NCBI RefSeq assembly: GCF_019649055.1
Contig: NW_026570301.1
Location: forward strand, 310,001-374,000
Direction of reading: 5' to 3'
DNA from: Paramacrobiotus metropolitanus
Lineage: Eukaryota > Tardigrada > Eutardigrada > Parachela > Macrobiotidae
Length of the DNA: 64,000 nt
Shown here: positions 11,365 to 20,427 of the stretch, piece by piece
Layout of the letters: every line of letters starts with the position of its first letter
How positions within the stretch are numbered: the stretch's first letter is position 1
The notes under the pieces: model-generated
The model's input: the letters and a program-made list of their open reading frames with translations, nothing else
Told to the model about the DNA's origin: nothing
Databases searched by the model: none
Program-made: the position numbers and the translations under genes

Positions 11365-14103
11365 CTATTCCATTTCATTTGAATCGCCCTCACCATCTCT
11401 TGGCGGGCGCTTCTTAGCGCTTTCTGGTTGATTACGATCTGACGTGCGGTCAAGTGGTTCCATGGAGTCAACTTCCATGACCTTTGCCGGGTCAACTTCT
11501 CGTTGGCCACGACCTTTCCCTTGACGACTGCGCTTAACTGCCTCTAGCCGATGGCGCGCATCATTTTCTTCCAGTCGCAGTCTTCGGTTATCAGGGTCAT
11601 CTGCCAGACGGCGTTTTACTTCGGCGAGATTATCCCGTAGCTGTTGGTTTCGTATGCCGCGTCGTCCCATCTGGTTAGGAGCGCGTTCCGGGCGTCGGTC
11701 ACTTTTCTTCACCAGAAATTCGTCAATGTACGTTTCGACCCCGTCCGCTGGTTCAACGTAGTCACTTCCCAGGGAATCTTTGATCTTATTAATCCTTTCT
11801 TCAACTTGAGAGGCATGGCGCTGTGTCAAATTGCCCTTTTCCATTCGTGTCTTGCACTTCTTCAGCGCCTTCCGAGCAGTATGAGCTATGCTGACATGTT
11901 CCATCGGTTCTCCCAATTTAGCAACGTGAGATCGGAAAAGTGGTGGGATATCGTCTCTCATCGTATTTGATACCAACTGATTCTGTGTCTTATAATGTGC
12001 CAGTCGTGCAGCAAAGACCTTTTGCCCCATCCTTTTTGCGGCGTAGTCTTTAGGATCCACTTGTAATCCTATCGATGCTCTTGCTGCAAGCAACTTGAAG
12101 GCTGGGTTTACATATCGCAGTACAAACTGAGCCACATATTCTTGTCGTTCGGGATAGTCTCTATAATAGAACTGTGTCATCCCGACCGGGTCAGTTGTAT
12201 CCAATGGCACATCCAATAAACTCAGATCCACTAGACTGTGTAATCCGTTCCGTCTGATAGGGAGATAACAATCTCGTGCCGAATCGCGGTGGATGAATAA
12301 CCGGCGAAAAATTCCTTGTTCCACTCCCTCTTTTATTTCTTTCGCATAACCCGAGTCAAGTAAGAATTGGCTCAGCTGTCTCAGAATTGTGCCAATTTTG
12401 TTAGCTTCAACCGAATCCGATTCAATTCCAAAGTATCGACAAATTTCGACCGTTTGTTCATCAATATCAGTCGTATTATATTCCATATCAATACATTCAG
12501 GACGTCGGTTATTGAATCTGGAGTTCAGTCGCTGATCAGCTTGGCGACGATTATCCGGTTCACGTTGACCTTCTAGTTCACGTCGCTCTCCTGACTCAGG
12601 CTGCGACGGTTCAACACTCGGTGGTGTAGCCAGTTGAAGGTCACTATCAAGAATTACGTTACGTCGATGCGTCACTTTTTCTTGAGATGCGGTTTCCACA
12701 ACTGAGCTAGTTCCTTCCATCGCGTCGTCTTCTTGAACCGCGTTTACAATTGGAGTCACTACATGGACTGTTGACGCCATTCGCTGATACTTTGGAGGTG
12801 AATCTTCCCTTTCCGCACTTGATGACCTTTTGCTTGCGCCCGAGTCAAAGGTCGCATAAAATGCAGCCCTCTGTTGCCATCTTTTATCACGTGGGTCGGG
12901 TGTTCGATTCCGCGTTTGTTCGCGTCTTTTGTCCCATGACCTTTCAGGTGTTGACATTCTGACGTTGCGATTCCGGAAGGCAACTCCCATCGGCACCTGA
13001 TGCCCTTCCTTTTCAGGCTCTGTACGGAATGTCTCCGCACGCCGTTTCTCTTCACGTTCTCTTGTGGCTGCCAAGATCTTTGCCGTATCGATTTTCCTCT
13101 GAATACTCATTTCTGTTACTTCGTCTCCATGGCGCACCCATCCTCTTCCGCCACGGTAATCTCGGTCGCGGGAGCGTTCGCGTGACCTTTCGCTGTGGTA
13201 ATCACGTGTCCTTTCCCGAGAATGTTGACGTGACCTTTCACTCCGTCGTTCCGAAGTCCGTTCATGTTCGCGTGAATGTCCGCGTGACCTTTCTCTATGC
13301 GGAGGCGATCGAGGTCGAATAAAACCTTCGTCCCGTTTGAAACTTCTGAGTGCCTGGAGCACATCGCTTTCAGTTTGGCGAGATTTACGTAATTCGTTCA
13401 TACGTCTTTCGACTTCCTTCTTAATATACGGCGCTGGGGCAAATCCGTCTTGAAGTCGTTTTTTCTCCCGCAGTAGCGCTTTTAATACCTCGTCTGGCAT
13501 AGCGGCTGGGTCTTTCATTATCGTTTTAATTTGAATAATGAGGGACTGACGGGTAAGCTGCGCTTCCTCTTCGTTTAGGCTGGCTGTGGGTACGGCTGAA
13601 CTCGATGTGCTGGGCAGCGTCTCTCGTGCAGCCTGTTCACTTGCTCTCTTGTTTTCCGCATTAATTTTCGCGCGGATTTCATCTTCCATTTGCTGAACTC
13701 GCATCTTCTCTTGGTCTTCTTCGAACTTCTTCCGATACGCGTCTGTTTGTGGGCATTTCAACGGTTCCAAGGTGCCATCCCAACCAGGTTCGTTGTTCCG
13801 GATCGCTTCCCGGTAGCGATCCTCAAGTAGCATTCGCTCTTCCACTGGGATGCTGCCGTAATTCCTTGCGCTTATCAGGTTGCGGAAGACGTCCAGGTTC
13901 CCTCGTTTGGCTTCCGAGATCCCAACGAGTGAAACAATATGTGGGTCCTCCAGCTTGTGAATGCATGTATAGCACGGGAATTTCTTATCAACCATTTTGT
14001 TATTCCGTGAACAGTCCGGACACTTTGGATTATAGCCCGTAGACCGATCGATATCTGCCGTCGTTCCTGGACGTTTAGAAGTGGCTTGACCTTTTTGTGC
14101 CAT
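11365..14103 (-). CDS. Accessory ORF of the giant retroelement, 912 aa, Zn-ribbon-like and RS-rich
   Basis: Last ORF of the element, from an ATG at 14103. Residues about 27-50 carry a C-P-D-C ... C-Y-T-C pair that could bind zinc. Residues about 265-330 are rich in RERS, RSRE and SREH repeats, resembling an SR-type domain of RNA-binding proteins; many of these codons coincide with the AAAGGTCA motif. A probably folded region follows (about 590-790), containing FLLDSGYAKEIKEGVEQGIF, RRNGLHSLVDLSLLD and a helical RMGQKVFAARLAHY segment. The C-terminus is charged (DPAKVMEVDSMEPLD). There is no signal peptide or transmembrane segment, so it does not look like an envelope protein. I do not recognise the family; a nucleic-acid-binding or virion-like structural role is a guess. 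Confidence 0.7.
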   Translation of the reverse strand: MAQKGQATSKRPGTTADIDRSTGYNPKCPDCSRNNKMVDKKFPCYTCIHKLEDPHIVSLVGISEAKRGNLDVFRNLISARNYGSIPVEERMLLEDRYREAIRNNEPGWDGTLEPLKCPQTDAYRKKFEEDQEKMRVQQMEDEIRAKINAENKRASEQAARETLPSTSSSAVPTASLNEEEAQLTRQSLIIQIKTIMKDPAAMPDEVLKALLREKKRLQDGFAPAPYIKKEVERRMNELRKSRQTESDVLQALRSFKRDEGFIRPRSPPHRERSRGHSREHERTSERRSERSRQHSRERTRDYHSERSRERSRDRDYRGGRGWVRHGDEVTEMSIQRKIDTAKILAATREREEKRRAETFRTEPEKEGHQVPMGVAFRNRNVRMSTPERSWDKRREQTRNRTPDPRDKRWQQRAAFYATFDSGASKRSSSAEREDSPPKYQRMASTVHVVTPIVNAVQEDDAMEGTSSVVETASQEKVTHRRNVILDSDLQLATPPSVEPSQPESGERRELEGQREPDNRRQADQRLNSRFNNRRPECIDMEYNTTDIDEQTVEICRYFGIESDSVEANKIGTILRQLSQFLLDSGYAKEIKEGVEQGIFRRLFIHRDSARDCYLPIRRNGLHSLVDLSLLDVPLDTTDPVGMTQFYYRDYPERQEYVAQFVLRYVNPAFKLLAARASIGLQVDPKDYAAKRMGQKVFAARLAHYKTQNQLVSNTMRDDIPPLFRSHVAKLGEPMEHVSIAHTARKALKKCKTRMEKGNLTQRHASQVEERINKIKDSLGSDYVEPADGVETYIDEFLVKKSDRRPERAPNQMGRRGIRNQQLRDNLAEVKRRLADDPDNRRLRLEENDARHRLEAVKRSRQGKGRGQREVDPAKVMEVDSMEPLDRTSDRNQPESAKKRPPRDGEGDSNEME

Positions 14104-14443
14104 CTTTCCGCTTCAATCTGCAATTATAAAACAATCCGTCATAGTAACCTTTTCCACGTCAATCTTTTCCATTCCTATCCATATCAAGGCTTTTCTATCA
14201 TTTTTACGCCTATTCCGCTGCTGAGCTGAGACTTTCCTAGCTCCTGCTGCCTTTTATATCACTGTAACGTGGTGACCTTTCTCACGTTATCAGCACTCTT
14301 TGACTACTGTGACCTTTTTTATTAGTCCTAGTACTGCTTTCAAGTGACCTTTCGTAACACTTTTCTCTTTCGTTTTAAACTATTTTATGCTTTTTCTGTA
14401 ATATGCAGGGTTCATTACTCGCTGCATATTACACTCGTCCCGT
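14104..14443. other. Spacer between accessory ORFs with three motif copies
   Basis: A 340-bp non-coding gap upstream (in sense) of the 912-aa ORF. It holds three TGACCTTT copies on the plus strand near 14273, 14310 and 14348. It may contain a promoter or splice acceptor for the last ORF; nothing decisive is visible. Confidence 0.4.
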
Positions 14444-14782
14444 TTACTCGGATTCCTTCGCCGGTGGTTTATACGGCTTGAAGTCAATTCGACCATCTGG
14501 ATTAATATGAAGCACTTCGTCTGCGGTCAAGGCTTCGACGGCATTCTTAATCCACTCTTTATCGCTTTCAATATTCAACTCTCCCAATTCATAATTGACG
14601 GCCATGAAGTTCGAAAGGTCATTCCATGACGCTCCATTGGTACCACCGATGGCGTCCAAAGCCACGTTTGTAATGGCTATCTTCCAGGCCTCCAGTTCCA
14701 TTTTCAATCTGGGCGTTCGTTCCTGACCCTGTTTCGGAAGGTAGTAAACAACTTTGTTGTCCTTATTGTATTTACATCCCAA
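14444..14782 (-). CDS. Accessory reading frame, 112 aa, -1 to the preceding frame
   Basis: No ATG near the start; the frame is open from about 14817, where it overlaps the end of the 87-aa frame in the -1 register. The protein reads like genuine coding sequence (KVVYYLPKQGQERTPRL, ASWNDLSNFMAVNYELGEL, EWIKNAVEALTADEVLHI) and may be a small folded alpha/beta domain. It is probably the C-terminal end of the protein starting at 18416, reached by frameshifting, or separated by an indel. No family recognised. Confidence 0.45.
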   Translation of the reverse strand: MGCKYNKDNKVVYYLPKQGQERTPRLKMELEAWKIAITNVALDAIGGTNGASWNDLSNFMAVNYELGELNIESDKEWIKNAVEALTADEVLHINPDGRIDFKPYKPPAKESE

Positions 14783-14805
14783 CTTCCCTTCCTTGTATGC
14801 TCGCT

Positions 14806-15069
14806 TCAGGGCTCGTTCATCATGTTAAGTGACGACCTTCCGTTCGAGTTTATTGCGACTAGTCTTTTCAGATCCGTACCAAGCATTTCTTTTTCTCGAA
14901 TGACCTGGAGCGCGGCCTGGACTTCGTTCCATGTACGATTATTCACGTCCAATGCTGGTCCTAACGTATAATCCGTAGCCTCCTTTCTTGGCGTACCGCT
15001 ACTCATCTGGGAGGATGCTGAGTTCGTTGGGTCAGTTGTCGCTGTTTCGTCAATCCTCAGCTTTGCCAA
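14806..15069 (-). CDS. Accessory reading frame, 87 aa, reached by -1 shift from the 1119-aa ORF
   Basis: It lacks an ATG and overlaps the end of the upstream 1119-aa ORF in the -1 frame. The -1 frame is open back to a run of nine A residues (sense) at 15110-15118, a classic slippery stretch. Downstream of that run the -1 frame looks like real protein (LAKLRIDETATTDP, TWNEVQAALQVIREKEMLG), while the 0 frame becomes HHQDHWQS and stops. So the 1119-aa ORF probably continues into this frame. Confidence 0.5.
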   Translation of the reverse strand: MAKLRIDETATTDPTNSASSQMSSGTPRKEATDYTLGPALDVNNRTWNEVQAALQVIREKEMLGTDLKRLVAINSNGRSSLNMMNEP

Positions 15070-18000
15070 TGATCCTGATGATGACCCCGCCGATTTAGGT
15101 TCTGCTGTCTTTTTTTTTGCTCTTGCGGCAAAGTCTCATGACCTCCCACTTCACCTGCTGACTTCGATCGCTCTTTCTCAAAGACTTCCTTTAGTGGTAT
15201 GAACAATGATTTCTGAAACACCTGTCGCCCAGAGGCCGCTTCTGCTTCTGCAGCTGCTTTGTCCATCGGGAGCATGACCTTTTCGTTCTCCCGTTTATCT
15301 GAAGTCCCATGACCTTTCGGTTGAATTTCCGCGGTAGATCCAGATATTTCTTGACCTTTCAACTGTTCGTCTTTTTCTGTCGCAGGTCCAGAAGGAGCCG
15401 TTATCGTAGTATCGTCGTCACTTCCCGATTCCGAGTCCATTGGTCCTTTTGTCCTCGACACTTTCGGGGCTTGTGATTTCAGCCTCGCCGCTTCTTCTTC
15501 AGCCGCTTTCTGCGCAATCTGATTCAATATCGGAGTTGACGGATCTCCACTCAATGGGACTGTGACCTTTTCCATATCCTGACTGTCAGACATATGAGAG
15601 TGGATCTGTCTTTCCGGTGGTATCAAACCAACTCTCGTGTATCGGATTGGATGTCCTTTATTTGCGTTTGTTGTGGAAAGGACGTTCTGTTTAATCAACT
15701 TTGGCAGTACGCGTTCGGTTGCCGTATGAATCTCCTTTATCATTCCGTTCCCATCGTTCCAAACTGCGTTAATATATTGGCTGATCCGATGGCTTGTTGA
15801 CCCTAACGGGCTTGTCATTCCTGCGATTGCCCTTTCTACTCGCATTGGGACCGCTTCATTCGGAGTAGTCAGCGCTTTATCCGAACTGGCAGGTCTGAAC
15901 AGCTTGGCGTTATACGACAAGTTTGGGTGCTTCTGGATAAGTTTCCCTGCGCTCCGTGCGAATTCCAATACAACGTCGAACTTTCGTTTAGTGAAGCTAC
16001 GACGCTGTTTCTTCAAATAAGTCTTCAGGCCCGCTTTGAATTTCGATGTCACCGATGCTGTTCTTATTCGTGTGGAATTTTTCTCCGCTCCGTTATACGC
16101 GTTGATGATTTCATCGACCGTGGTCAAATTATCGTTGTCTGGACCATCGAATTCTTCGTCCGAAGTGAAGTCCAACTCGCTCTCTCCATCCGGTTCCGTA
16201 TAATTGACCATTGCCAGTGCATCGACTTTCATGGCTGTCTTGCCCTTTCCTTTGGTTTTAACGGGTTCGCTCTTTGCTTTTTTCCCTTTATCCAAGGCCT
16301 CCGCTAGGCTTCTTGGTTCTGTGGTCCTTGACCGGGTTGTCTTCGAATCCGCATGTGACCTCGCACTGACCGTCGAAGTGCTTGGGAGGCTCACTTCCGA
16401 TGCTTCTGATTCACGGGACGTCTCCCGCTTCGCCTTTTCACGAATTTGTTTATCCTTGCGCTCTTTTGGCGTGGATGCCGAAATAACAATGGGGACGACT
16501 TGTTTCACTGCTATGACCTTTCCTTTAGGTTTTGGCGAGTCAGGTTCAGTGACCTTTGATTTTGATGTAGCCGATTGGATAACTTTCTTTGAAGTCGTAG
16601 GTGTCGATGACCTTTCTTCAACTTCGCCGACTGATTCGTCCAGTATTTCGACATCATGAGACGGCGGTTTTTCCTTCTTCGTGCTCTCCGTCTTCTTTTT
16701 CTGGGTTGCTGTGTCCTCGCTTTCATCACCACTCTTTTTCTTTTTCTCTTCCGCTTCCCTTCGTTTCTTTAGGAAATCGCCTTTCTTAGGCTTCTCACGG
16801 TTCATGGCTTCTTCCAATTTAAGCGCTTTTCTCGGTTTGACTTCCTTTGAGGGCTTTTTATGCCTAGCAATTATTTCTTGATCTTCCTCGGCTGATGCGT
16901 CTGCCGAATCTGCGTCGTCTTCTTCATCTTCCGACTCATCTTGCTTCGATGATCGTCTGGCGCCTCCAGTTTCTTCGACTTCTACGACTGGGGCCTCTTC
17001 CATTTCTCCGGCTCCGCCTTCTTGTGCCGGGGGCTGAATTTCCAAGTGTGGTGTTTCTCTCCTCTGTCCCGGTGAGGCGACCTCCCACAAAGGGTTTTTC
17101 TTTGCGTCATAAAAAACCGTTTTATACGATCCATCTTCCATCCGTCTTGTAAGCCGGAAATGCGCTTCATCTATCTCCGCCCGATGCCTCATCATACTGA
17201 TCAGTGTACTTGCTTGGACTACAGGGTCTGTCCGGTCGCTTTCAGGTATCAAGTCCCATAACTGCTCAATGGATTCCTGATTCGCATTTCGGGCGCTTTC
17301 TTCTGATACATCCCATGGAGCGTATGGGATCGGGTCTCCTGTTATTGGGTCGACTATCACTGCAGTTATAGTTTCCACTACTTCTCCATTACCAGCGAAA
17401 AGTCTGAGGGTGACCTTTCTGCTTGTCGCCTCTGTATATCTCAAGGTCGACTCATAATCATCCAACGATCGTTTCTTTGGGTCTGGATCTGCCGTCGACT
17501 TTGAGCGGGTCCTCTCTTTGGTTAACAATTTGCCGTCCACGGTGTATGTATATGTCAAGTGGTCGTCATTTGTACCCACTTTGATACGGATCCATGCATC
17601 TTCTTCGTTCGCAACTTTAGATACCACGTGCTTCATCATCTGAATAAGAACTCTTGGGTTATGGCGTTCTTCCGGGGGAACAAACTGTAGCGCCTCGTTG
17701 ACTACCGTTTTTGATTCTTCCCCAATGGCATCCTTAACTGACCTATCCGCGAACGGATTATACGAGTCGATCTCTTTATTCTTTTTCTTATCGACTATAC
17801 GCGCCGTGACCTTATATTCTTTATGGTCTGTCCCAGTGTATTTGGCCGTAAAACTTCTACACTTCGGGAATCGAATCTGACCTTCTGTTCCAACCGGCGT
17901 GGGTGGCGCACTCTTTCTACCCACTAGGACTGGGCCTTGTGGCTTAGCCGGCGGTGCTTTAGTCGTCGTGACCTTTTTGGTACGCTGCTCCTTTTTGTCA

Positions 18001-18416
18001 GTTTCTTTTGGGCTTATCGTCGGTGACCTTACTCTTTTTCCACTCTTCGTGGTACCGCTAGATGGTTCTGTAACCGAACTAGTACGTCCACGTACTGATC
18101 CTGCAGTCGAGCTGGCCCGTGACCTTTCTGCTCGTTCAGTTAATACGGCATCGATCTTCTTCTTTGTTGCCACAAGGTCTTCGTCCGTCATTTCGTCGAC
18201 CGAGGCGTCTTTTTCAGCTGTGGATTTGGATGGGCCCGCGACGCTGGTAGTCGGCATCTGTCTTGTTTCCGGGAACACTTTGAGATACCTAAGGATCTTT
18301 TCAACAGTCACCGGCCACTGTCTACCTTTTATCGTCGGATGATACTGCCACATCGATGCAACTTGTATTGCGTATTCTTTACGTTTTGCTTCAACCTGTT
18401 TCGTTTTATCTTTCAT
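15057..18416 (-). CDS. Large accessory ORF of the giant retroelement, 1119 aa
   Basis: Starts at an ATG 51 bp after the stop of the 293-aa ORF. Residues 1-60 look folded (YAIQVASMWQYHPTIKGRQW, VEKILRYLKVFPETR). Two related modules follow at about 175-300 and about 325-455, each with a bipartite layout of a short beta-like stretch, an R/DPVVQ or HNPRVLIQMMKHVV helix and a HLTYTYTVDGKLL-type strand pair. The middle (about 480-780) is a long disordered region dense in Lys, Glu and Ser. A basic segment (KFKAGLKTYLKKQRRSFTKR) and a conserved-looking RHRISQYINAVW-type segment lie near 850-930. No transmembrane segment, protease or polymerase motif is seen. The position is that of env in other elements, but the content is not env-like. 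Function unknown. Confidence 0.7.
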   Translation of the reverse strand: MKDKTKQVEAKRKEYAIQVASMWQYHPTIKGRQWPVTVEKILRYLKVFPETRQMPTTSVAGPSKSTAEKDASVDEMTDEDLVATKKKIDAVLTERAERSRASSTAGSVRGRTSSVTEPSSGTTKSGKRVRSPTISPKETDKKEQRTKKVTTTKAPPAKPQGPVLVGRKSAPPTPVGTEGQIRFPKCRSFTAKYTGTDHKEYKVTARIVDKKKNKEIDSYNPFADRSVKDAIGEESKTVVNEALQFVPPEERHNPRVLIQMMKHVVSKVANEEDAWIRIKVGTNDDHLTYTYTVDGKLLTKERTRSKSTADPDPKKRSLDDYESTLRYTEATSRKVTLRLFAGNGEVVETITAVIVDPITGDPIPYAPWDVSEESARNANQESIEQLWDLIPESDRTDPVVQASTLISMMRHRAEIDEAHFRLTRRMEDGSYKTVFYDAKKNPLWEVASPGQRRETPHLEIQPPAQEGGAGEMEEAPVVEVEETGGARRSSKQDESEDEEDDADSADASAEEDQEIIARHKKPSKEVKPRKALKLEEAMNREKPKKGDFLKKRREAEEKKKKSGDESEDTATQKKKTESTKKEKPPSHDVEILDESVGEVEERSSTPTTSKKVIQSATSKSKVTEPDSPKPKGKVIAVKQVVPIVISASTPKERKDKQIREKAKRETSRESEASEVSLPSTSTVSARSHADSKTTRSRTTEPRSLAEALDKGKKAKSEPVKTKGKGKTAMKVDALAMVNYTEPDGESELDFTSDEEFDGPDNDNLTTVDEIINAYNGAEKNSTRIRTASVTSKFKAGLKTYLKKQRRSFTKRKFDVVLEFARSAGKLIQKHPNLSYNAKLFRPASSDKALTTPNEAVPMRVERAIAGMTSPLGSTSHRISQYINAVWNDGNGMIKEIHTATERVLPKLIKQNVLSTTNANKGHPIRYTRVGLIPPERQIHSHMSDSQDMEKVTVPLSGDPSTPILNQIAQKAAEEEAARLKSQAPKVSRTKGPMDSESGSDDDTTITAPSGPATEKDEQLKGQEISGSTAEIQPKGHGTSDKRENEKVMLPMDKAAAEAEAASGRQVFQKSLFIPLKEVFEKERSKSAGEVGGHETLPQEQKKRQQNLNRRGHHQDHWQS

Positions 18417-18467
18417 GGCGATGTGACATGGTTTGATGACAGCTTCCAGACTGATTAACTTTCCGTA

Positions 18468-19349
18468 TCATGCGTGTTCATCTTCAACTCTCATGTGGAT
18501 TCTGTAAAGGTCACGGCATTTCCGATTGAAGTCGCGAATGGCTTCTAAATCGGTTTCCGTCAGTTTTTCCTTTTTATCCACTATTAAATTCAAGTTCGGG
18601 TCATCGTCTCTCAAATCCAAAGGAAGCTTCGGTGCGTATTCATGTATTGACGGTTCGCCTGGGGGCGTAAGCCTTAATCCATCTGGTCCAGTCTGATCCA
18701 AGTTGGGACCCAGTGATGGTAGAATGCCTCTCGGTCGCCTTCCTCCTCTGTGTGGCGAATTACGATGAGGACGCTGCGCTCCCAGTTGCTGCGGTGTTCT
18801 CATGCGAGGCGTTCCTATGTCCGACAATGACAAGCCTCCCGTCTCCGGAAAAGGCGGTAATATCGGAGATGACCTTTGTGACTGTACTGGGGTCACTAGC
18901 ATTCCGCTGAATCCCCCATGTCTCGTAAATCGACTCGGTGTAGTCTGTTGTGGTGGCGGCATCAGCATTCTCGCTGGTCCCATTATCGCCTGCGATGGTC
19001 CCGCCGGTGGGGTATACGATCCCGGGTACGGTTGATAAGGGGCGCCCGTTGCTTGTCCCGAATACTGGGTTCCAGCAGGTGAGCCGTGGTGCACCCAGTT
19101 AACCGTGTCCTGGTAATTCGTCTGCTGTCCCGGATCGTGGTACATGTAATATCCCGTGCCGCTGTAGTAACCTCCTTGAACTGTCCCCGGTTCATTCTGA
19201 GCCGTTCCCACTGACGACATCGATCCTTCACCATATGAGGTGTCGTAGCCGTATTCACCTTCCATTCTTATAGGTGTCGATGCTTTTAATGGGTTTCCAA
19301 TACTTTCCGAATCAGAATTATCCGAGTTTTGCCGTTCCAGTCTTTCCAT
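18468..19349 (-). CDS. Accessory ORF of the giant retroelement, 293 aa, low-complexity
   Basis: ATG at 19349. Residues about 30-230 are rich in Gly, Tyr, Pro, Gln and Ser (YGYDTSYGEGSMSS, GGYYSGTGYYMYHDPGQQ, PPAGPSQAIMGP), typical of disordered, self-associating domains. An RPHRNSPHRGGRRPRG basic patch follows. The C-terminal 60 residues look helical (KLTETDLEAIRDFNRKCRDL). It lies between the integrase C-terminal ORF and the 1119-aa ORF with short spacers on both sides. No recognised family; it may be a structural or RNA-associated protein. Confidence 0.6.
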   Translation of the reverse strand: MERLERQNSDNSDSESIGNPLKASTPIRMEGEYGYDTSYGEGSMSSVGTAQNEPGTVQGGYYSGTGYYMYHDPGQQTNYQDTVNWVHHGSPAGTQYSGQATGAPYQPYPGSYTPPAGPSQAIMGPARMLMPPPQQTTPSRFTRHGGFSGMLVTPVQSQRSSPILPPFPETGGLSLSDIGTPRMRTPQQLGAQRPHRNSPHRGGRRPRGILPSLGPNLDQTGPDGLRLTPPGEPSIHEYAPKLPLDLRDDDPNLNLIVDKKEKLTETDLEAIRDFNRKCRDLYRIHMRVEDEHA

Positions 19350-19476
19350 TAACTGTGCTTACCTTCTATAAAAATGAAACAATAAAGGCTAACTTTTTGC
19401 ACAGTGGTAACCTTTTTTTTTGCCTTCCCAACTCCTATTTTTAATCTAATGTGACCCCTTATTTATGTCTATGTGG

Positions 19477-20427
19477 TTATTTGTTCTCGCGTCCTTTAGT
19501 TATCCGATCAAGGAGTTCTTTCTCGGCTGCATCCTCAGGTTCGCCTTTCTGTGTTAGCAGTTCCGTAGGAGTTGGTTTCTTCTTCTTCTGCTTGACCTTT
19601 CGCTCCTTGATTGCTTTCGCTATATCACGGCCCAATTGTTCAGCTTTTGATTTGACCGCCTCTATTTCCTCTTCTCTCTTTCTTATGAGGTCATCCTCAT
19701 TGCCGGTAGCAGTGCGTGGTTCGAAAAAATTCGAATCGCGCTCTGATATCTCAGCGCCAGTTTGCCGTTTCGAAAGGTCACCCTTATCTCCGGTAGCAGT
19801 GCGTGGTTCGAAAAAGGATTGTTGCAAAACCTTTTCGGAAGTACGCTCTGGTACTTTGGAACCTAATTCGGTCTCTTTTTCCAGTGACCTTTCTGCCAAA
19901 TTTCCAGCTTCTGCGTTCAGCTTAATTGTAACTGCCGTCTCGAAGTCCTTATCTTCTTTCTTTTTTCTTCTTCTTTTCTTTGTAGATTTGTCTCTACTTT
20001 TCTTCCCGTTTGTCTGAGCTTCTTCCATTTCAGATAACAGAGGTGGTTCGAAAAAAGGTTCTTTTTGAGGAGTATGCTCTGTGCCCTTATCCACTTTTTC
20101 CATTTCAGGTAGCAGAGGTGGTTCGAAAAATTGATTGGTACCATTTTTCGAAGCATGCTCGGCTTCTTCCGTCTCTTTTTCGTTCAACGTTCGTTGCGAA
20201 TCTTTCTCGTCGGGTAATGGCGGATGCCATGGCTTCAAGCGATCAATGGAAACTACTTTTAGGTCTGCTTCTTTCTTCGGGTTCTGCTCAATGACCTCGG
20301 CTTCGTTTGGTCGCGGGAAACTGAGAATCTTCCAAACTTTATCGTACTTCGATTTAAAGTCCGATTGGTTTTCTTTCTTCCCTTGTTTCGTATCCTTTGG
20401 TAATCGTATCAATACAAAATCTACCAC
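19477..20427 (-). CDS. Integrase C-terminal domain with acidic/basic extension
   Basis: The first 60 residues match the GPY/F-type C-terminal domain of Ty3 integrases: DFVLIRLPKDTKQG, a KYDKVWKILSF core and the hallmark SIDRLKPWHPP. This frame is offset by -1 from the integrase ORF and is open back to about 20475, where an A4 run lies. Beyond the domain comes a unique extension with four FFEP repeats (FFEPPLLPEMEK, FFEPPLLSEMEE, FFEPRTATGDKG, FFEPRTATGNED), a KKRRRKKK patch and a helical C-terminus. The same FEPRSAT peptide occurs in the protease ORF. The break could be programmed frameshifting or an indel. Confidence 0.75.
   Translation of the reverse strand: MVDFVLIRLPKDTKQGKKENQSDFKSKYDKVWKILSFPRPNEAEVIEQNPKKEADLKVVSIDRLKPWHPPLPDEKDSQRTLNEKETEEAEHASKNGTNQFFEPPLLPEMEKVDKGTEHTPQKEPFFEPPLLSEMEEAQTNGKKSRDKSTKKRRRKKKEDKDFETAVTIKLNAEAGNLAERSLEKETELGSKVPERTSEKVLQQSFFEPRTATGDKGDLSKRQTGAEISERDSNFFEPRTATGNEDDLIRKREEEIEAVKSKAEQLGRDIAKAIKERKVKQKKKKPTPTELLTQKGEPEDAAEKELLDRITKGRENK

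Noticed and set aside
15594-18342. Many long plus-strand ORFs opposite the accessory ORFs and Gag
   Set aside because: They are frame shadows of compositionally biased minus-strand ORFs; their proteins lack domains and they change whenever the minus-strand codon bias changes.
11365-19349. An envelope gene, making the element an endogenous retrovirus
   Set aside because: No signal peptide, fusion-peptide-like segment or transmembrane anchor is visible in any post-integrase ORF.
19477-20427. Chromodomain at the integrase C-terminus
   Set aside because: The region after RLKPWHPP is a charged repeat-rich tail without the aromatic cage or fold pattern of a chromodomain.
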